Part shown: positions 59,245 through 64,000 of the stretch, piece after piece
Layout of the letters: the number at the start of each line of letters is the position of its first letter
Numbering within the stretch: position 1 is the first letter of the stretch
From: Oscheius onirici
Lineage: Eukaryota; Nematoda; Chromadorea; Rhabditida; Rhabditidae
Assembly (NCBI GenBank): GCA_932521025.1
Contig: OW051473.1
Location: 8,680,001-8,744,000, forward strand
Length of the DNA stretch: 64,000 nucleotides
Reading direction: 5' to 3'
Position numbers and translations under genes: made by a program
Notes under the pieces: generated by a model
The model's input: only the letters and a program-made list of their open reading frames with translations
Told to the model about the DNA's origin: nothing
The model's database searches: none

Positions 59245-61094
59245 TCAGCACGGGAGATCTCGGCACAGTGAACAATACTTGTCATGGATTCGGCACTTTG
59301 CCAGAAGAAGAGCCGCGCGAGCATCGTCTAATGGATCATGAGGCTCTCCTGAAAATACGAATTAGTATTTTAATAACCTTAAATACTCGCCTGGTTGATG
59401 GATGTTCAGTTCGAGATGCCCGAAAGTGAGTTTTTTCAGGGTGACATAGTTTTTCTTCCCATCTCCAATTTTGTTTGTGTAAGCGACGGCAGTGTCAAAG
59501 ATGAACGGATGATATATTTCCAACAATCCGAGATCACTGCCCACAATGATGCTCTCTCGAGGTACCAAGGACATGAACTTTTCCTGGACCTGAAGCCTTT
59601 GTTGTAAAGCCGTTAATTATTTTTCAGTTACCTGATTTAAGGTCAGAGTGGCCGTATCCAAGAGATCTTTAGTCAGTCCCGTGATTGGGGTGGCGTAGTT
59701 GAGGACTCTATCATTGCCCTCCAACTTGACGAGGACATCCATGAGAACGTCTCCACAGAAGTCGACCACTGCAACTTTGGCTGCCTTCATACCGTTGACC
59801 GTTAAAGCGGCTTCGATGTCGATTGCTTAATTAGGTTTTTTATACAGTATAGTCTATTATACCGCTGTTGCCCATTCTTAAAGTTTGTGAACCCAAATGA
59901 GTTAGAGAATTTTAAAAGATTGTGAGGTGGGTCCCGCCATGATAATATATACCGCCAACCATCTGTCAATTTTACATTTGGACAGACACTTACCGACAAT
60001 GGAGTACCTCCAATCGACAATTGTATTGGCAGGGATAGGAACCGTTCGTCGAAACATTCTTGTCTTCTCGATAGGAAAAGTTTTCTCAAATCGAATTAGA
60101 GGAGTGTTTATGCGTGTGTATAAAGGGGGGGGGAGGTATATAATTCCATGGAGCGTCAGTTTTTTGGGGTTACAGCTGCACATGAGTCATTGTCTGCTAT
60201 CAAAAACGACAACAGGGGATGACCCTCGTAGGATCTAAAGATATAAGAAACAGAAAAATGAAGAGTTTGTGCAGCCTAACAACCAAGAGTCTAAAATTAA
60301 TCATTCATAGAAACGTTTGAAAATTGTCTAACCCTTGTGAAACCTGGTAATCTTGGAATCGCGATACAGAATGTGTTTCGATCCGGCAGGTTTGGTCCGC
60401 AAGCAGTGCATCAGTTTTTCATTTTTTTTCGGAAGTAGCATCATCGGCGTCTAATGCTTCTCGGTTCCACAACATGTCGCACGACATCTTGGTTTAAGAT
60501 CCACTTGTTTCTAATCCAATTTCTTCAATTGTTCGGTAACTTCGATCTGACAGGAAATGTTAATCTCGATACCTTAGGCCGTTGAAACTTGTGTTTAGAT
60601 TGGTCATCTATGTTCAAGCTCCTCGACACGTTGCGGTCTATCCTCAGCAAATCGTATTTTTCTTGATGTCCCTTTCTGATTTATGTGCATCCAGTTTACT
60701 TGTTGGTATGTCCGTTCCATCAGTCATTCGATTTGATTTCGACGGCATTATTGGATTATTGGTGAGGTACTGCAACTGGGGTTTTGTTGTGACTGTCATT
60801 TACAGCATTACGAGTTTCCACTAAGATAATCAAAATCATTTATTCACCGAAAAGAAATTGAAACGAATTAACCTTGGAGAGGTCCGACAATCTAAGAGTC
60901 GCGATGCGGATCCCGCCTTCTTGGACTTTTCTTAGGTTTGATCCGGCAGGCTCAGAAGGGCTCGGATGACGTTTCCTAGTGTTAGGGTTTTCTAGTGTAG
61001 TAGTTGATCTTGCAGACTTCCTTTTCCTGATGCAGCCGTTCAAATCCTGCGAGGTCGGCGAAATGCAGCTTCGACTGAACCGCGCATCTCTCAT
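59245..61094 (-). CDS. REXO1/PQE-1-type DEDDh 3'-5' exonuclease (5' part uncertain)
   Basis: The catalytic exons are well supported: about 60060-59991, 59825-59632, 59589-59391 and 59348-59245. They show the RNase H-fold exonuclease motifs in order: AIDIEA with the Asp-x-Glu of motif I; TPITGLTKDLLDTATLTLNQ; motif II in IIVGSDLGLLEIYHPFIFDT; and motif III in HDPLDDARAALLLAKCRI. This arrangement is that of REXO1/REX3-like RNA exonucleases, and PQE-1 is the best-known worm member. Motif I reads DIE rather than the common DCE. An upstream basic exon at 61094-60890 (MRDARFSRSCISPTSQDLNG onward, with SPSEPAGSNLRKVQEGG) and a related PAGSKHILYRDSK segment near 60430-60350 may be the N-terminus, but their joins are unproven. 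The last intron has a GC donor. Confidence 0.7.
59349..59390 (-). other. GC-AG intron in exonuclease gene
   Basis: The exon ends in CAACCAG and continues GCGAGTATTT, with ATTTTCAG at the other end, 42 bases long. Splicing joins NIHQPG to EPHDPLDD in phase across motif III. Confidence 0.75.
60599..60761 (+). pseudogene. Lone GPCR-like exon (transmembrane helices 1-2 region)
   Basis: A single stretch bounded by a TGTGTTTAG acceptor and a TTGGTGAGG donor encodes RLVIYVQAPRHVAVYPQQ, then VFFLMSLSDLCASSLLVGMS and VPSVIRFDFDGIIGLL. FLMSLSDLCASSLL resembles the helix 2 LSxxDL motif of amine or peptide receptors. No helix 3 with DRY and no other receptor exon is found on either side, so it looks like a receptor fragment. 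It lies antisense inside the presumed 5' part of the exonuclease gene. It could also be a chance open frame. Confidence 0.4.
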
Positions 61095-61780
61095 TAATAT
61101 TTAAAACATTGACGGGCGCGGAAAATGACATGACTTCGGTTGCCTTGTGCAGTAGTTGATGGTTATTGATGTCTACTTTTCACTTCATCAGGGTCGTTCA
61201 GCCGGACAGATATTCATGAGCCGAGGAATACGAAGCTGTCCATAAAGTTGATGTTTGAGTCATTGACGACCAGCGGAGACTTGTTTGCGATATTGGACAT
61301 AAGTACTATCTTTTTTGAATTGATTTCCAGACCGACTGTGCTTATTGTTAGTATACCACAAGTAACTAGTACACCACATGTTATCTATGTAATAGCAGAT
61401 ACACGGCATTATTTTCTTTATTGAAAAACCTTTATAGCTATTAGGGGCCAGAGGATATGCCTAAAATCGCACAATCAGGCGCCATGATGATACTAACGGC
61501 GCCCAATAATTGCTGATGTGCCAGATCGGACGCGGATTCCTGCAGTCATTGTTCTCCACACTGCTCCTGCCTCCTTCTTTCATTTTCTCGCCTTATTTCT
61601 TTTTTTTTGCGCTTGAATAATTTGTAGGAACACTTTTTCCAACTATTGTAAAGAAATTTAATAACTTTTGGCAGGACAATTTCATTTTAGTGAGCATTGT
61701 GAGTGAAAAACTGGCCTTCCACACCTTGTCAGACCACGTGAGGTTTCCTGCTTAGAATTTCAAGAAATCTTTAGAGGTTT
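61095..61780. other. Intergenic, nothing recognised
   Basis: AT-rich sequence between the exonuclease gene and a tandem repeat. No exon chain, RNA gene or motif could be supported. Confidence 0.5.
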
Positions 61781-61784
61781 TTTG

Positions 61785-62210
61785 TCATAAACTGACTCAG
61801 AATGATTTATTTCACCGTTTTTAAGCAAAAAATCCCGAAAAATCCTACATTTTTTACAAAATCAGCCAACTAGGCATCGTCCATGGCCAATTTGGTTCTC
61901 GCCAAAGCTCATGGGGCTTCCTATTCATTTTTTCTCGGAAACTTTTGGGGTTTGTCGTTATAAACTGACTCAAAATAATTTATTATAACGTTTTTATGCA
62001 AGAAATCCCGAAAAAATCTGAAATTTATCACAAAATCAGCCTACCAGGCATCGAGACGGGCCAATATGGCCCTGATCAGAGATCACGGGCTTTTTTTGTT
62101 TATTTTTCGGGGAAACTTCAGGGATTTCTGTATAAAATAACTAAAACTAATTTGTTTGATTGTTTTCATTTAGAAAAAGCAAACTGTTCATGAAATTTCG
62201 CGAAATATGG
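61785..62210. repeat. About 180-bp tandem repeat, 2-3 units
   Basis: Units start at about 61788, 61966 and 62138 with AAACTGACTCAGAATGATTT, AAACTGACTCAAAATAATTT and a decayed ACTAAAACTAATTTG. Within units, AAATCCCGAAAAA, ACAAAATCAGCC and TAGGCATCG/CAGGCATCG recur in order. The third unit is partial. The array lies just upstream of the small proline-rich gene. Confidence 0.75.
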
Positions 62211-62281
62211 TTCCTCCAAGCTCTTTCCTTATGAATTTCTTCCTTTTTGAACGAGTTTTTGTTTTCAGAAACCTTGTCAAA

Positions 62282-62504
62282 ATGTCTCAGCCTAACATGC
62301 CTCCTCCTCCTCCCCCCCCCCCCCATGGGTAGTTTTTGTTTTTTCCCATCATTAAAAATAATTTTCAGGCATCAGCCGCTGTCGCCTCCGCCCATCCTGT
62401 TGAATCCTCCCATCACGATCCGCCGAGAAGCTCCCAACCCGAACAACCTTCCGGCTTTCGTTCCGCCGCAGCCGCCTCAGGACATTCTGCCTAACGGGGA
62501 TTAG
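62282..62504 (+). CDS. Small proline-rich protein
   Basis: Two exons (62282-62328 and 62369-62504) join in phase to 60 residues, with a 40-bp intron. The product begins MSQPNMPPPPPPPPHGHQP and continues with PPPILLNPPITIRREAPNP and PQPPQDILPNGD. An acceptor TTTTCAG lies 12 bases before the ATG, a sign of trans-splicing, and AATAAA follows at 62553-62558. There is no signal peptide. Proline-rich stretches of this kind could bind SH3, WW or profilin-type partners, but no family is recognised. The C run in exon 1 is a likely place for length error. Confidence 0.6.
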
Positions 62505-64000
62505 CCAGTTGCTGGATGGCAGCAGTAGCGGTAAAATGTTGTATGTATTTTTAATAAAAATTGTAACCCTATAAAACGTGATGAAATTCTAAACGGGAAA
62601 AACGGATAAGGATAATGCATAAGAGGGTATTTGGAAGGTCACCATCGGTAGTGCCCTATTCTTCTCAAAGCCCTTCCTTATGGCAAGCATATTTCACCAT
62701 TTGGGGCCGCTCTTCCACGTGCATGTATTAGGCTTCAAACGCTTAAAGGACTGCTTCACATAATTCTTGTCATCACAAATTTTAAGATTTGTCTTATCCA
62801 TTATTTATCTTGGTATATTTTCTCTTTTTTGAGTGTCCCTATAGTTTTGCATAGGCTTCTGACTTCCAAGGGTGGACCTTGTTTGCATTCTCGACCAATC
62901 ATCGTCCCAAAAAATATGGTACTTTTTGCAATCCTTTTCGACTCTCATAACATCGTACCGTACCATTTTTCGTGACTTTTCTCCCAGACTGACGCAACGA
63001 TAAAAGTTGAGAAAAGGCCAAAAGAAAAAAGAAACTAATGAGGGCTGGGAATATCTAGCGGACGCAGAAAAAAGAGACGGCGATGGACATGGACAAGTTG
63101 GATATGGACAGGGAGGCTTGTGACAGACTAGCATGGAGTGCACCATGGAAATAGGATTAATAGCTCTTTGACTTCGTTGAAGAGCGCTATAGGCAAGAAT
63201 GAAGAGTTCAAGTGCGGGACATACGATTTATGATCAAAGAGACAGGGAAACGGAAAGTTGCAAAATCTTTTTTCAGGCTCGAGCCAGCTACGATCAAGAA
63301 ATCATCTTATATCACTCGAGCATGTTGTCCAGATTCACTACAACGTGAAATGACCGAAACTAGAAGGTGTTGTTGAGAGAAGAAGAGCCGTCCATCTTTA
63401 ACAAAATGATTAGATCATAATTTTTTAATTCTGCTTCTTCTCTTTGATTTCATGTTGTTGCTTGTGCATAAATGCAATAAACTTTTTCTTTGAAACAAAT
63501 TTAATAAATTGGCTTTCACAACTAGTGTCGCGACCAACCCCGCGCTCTTGTCACCCGTCTATGTTATCCCCACACCCTATATTTTGGGACTATATTTTTT
63601 CGCACTCTATATTTTTTTCTTAGAGGAAATAGCCGACAACGAGGGCTTGCAGAAGCTGGCTCAAGCGGTTCTCAACAAATATCTTTTTGACACATCCCTG
63701 TTCGACTCCTTTAAAGCGTGTCTCCGGCTTCGAAAAATCGCTGCGAGACCAATTGCGCTGGTTCCGTCACGATCGCAGTGGGTCCCGACACGATCTCATC
63801 CCAAAATTTTTATTTTCGCATTTTCGACGGTTTTTGGGGCTATGTTTAATCGATTCTGCATAAAATTTACAGATACGTACATTCCGATATCAAAAATAAA
63901 GAAAAATTAGAAGGAAAAGGCGAAAACAGTGTTTTTGTTCTTTCCTAAGCACAAAAATTTTGATGTCGGAATAGACGTAACTGTTGTAAAACTTGATGCC
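62505..64000. other. Right-edge region, mostly non-coding
   Basis: No complete gene is seen. A plus-strand segment at about 63622-63745, after a TTTTTTTCTTAG acceptor, encodes EEIADNEGLQKLAQAVLNKY and could be an exon running off a gene I cannot see. From about 63764 the sequence CCGTCACGATCGCAGTGGGT and its AT-rich continuation resembles the interior of the MITE at 22630-23110 (CCCGTCACGATCGCGGGCTG), so a related repeat probably begins here and continues past the window. Confidence 0.4.

Overview
The window looks like nuclear DNA from a free-living or parasitic nematode. I infer this from very short introns (often 37-50 bp) with GTRAGT donors and TTTCAG-type acceptors, from splice acceptors sitting a few bases upstream of start codons (the pattern left by spliced-leader trans-splicing), and from the gene set: an rpm-1-type PHR ubiquitin ligase, a degenerin channel, an nrf-5-like BPI/LBP protein, an SLC22 transporter and an LEA-like amphipathic protein. 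The species cannot be named. I traced exon chains by hand, checking that reading phase agrees across each junction. No bacterial, viral or CRISPR content is seen.

Layout. 1-3.4 kb: no supported gene. 3.4-6.5 kb (+): a ten-exon rhodopsin-type neuropeptide GPCR. 6.7-6.9 kb (-): a tRNA-derived SINE-like element. 7.3-18.05 kb (+): vps-54 (GARP complex), with a complete DEG/ENaC channel gene (-, 10.7-13.0 kb) inside one of its introns. 18.7-21.6 kb (-): an SLC22/MFS transporter. 21.8-24.1 kb (-): an L-xylulose reductase-type SDR whose large intron holds a MITE and diverged tandem repeats. 25.1-39.05 kb (+): the giant rpm-1/MYCBP2 gene, complete from start to stop. 39.4-41.6 kb (+): a BPI/LBP-family secreted lipid-binding protein. 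42.1-47.0 kb (-): an LEA-like helical protein ending in a CaaX prenylation motif.

48.6-55.5 kb: two C2H2 zinc-finger genes arranged head to head. They look like paralogues, the minus-strand gene has two duplicated 17-codon first exons that bracket the first exon of the plus-strand gene, and each gene carries a one-base frame disruption inside a finger. 56.3-58.1 kb (-): an unrecognised gene with duplicated exons. 59.2-61.1 kb (-): a REXO1/PQE-1-type DEDDh exonuclease. 60.6 kb (+): a lone GPCR-like exon. 61.8-62.2 kb: a roughly 180-bp tandem repeat. 62.3-62.5 kb (+): a small proline-rich protein. 62.5-64 kb: mostly non-coding, with repeat sequence at the right edge.

The genes are unrelated single-copy eukaryotic genes, not a pathway cluster. 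Several act in neurons or membrane traffic (GPCR, degenerin, RPM-1, VPS54). The most unusual points are the prenylated LEA-like protein, the interleaved zinc-finger pair with two C-run indels, the nested degenerin, and a 44-bp copy of a splice acceptor plus exon start planted in a later vps-54 intron.
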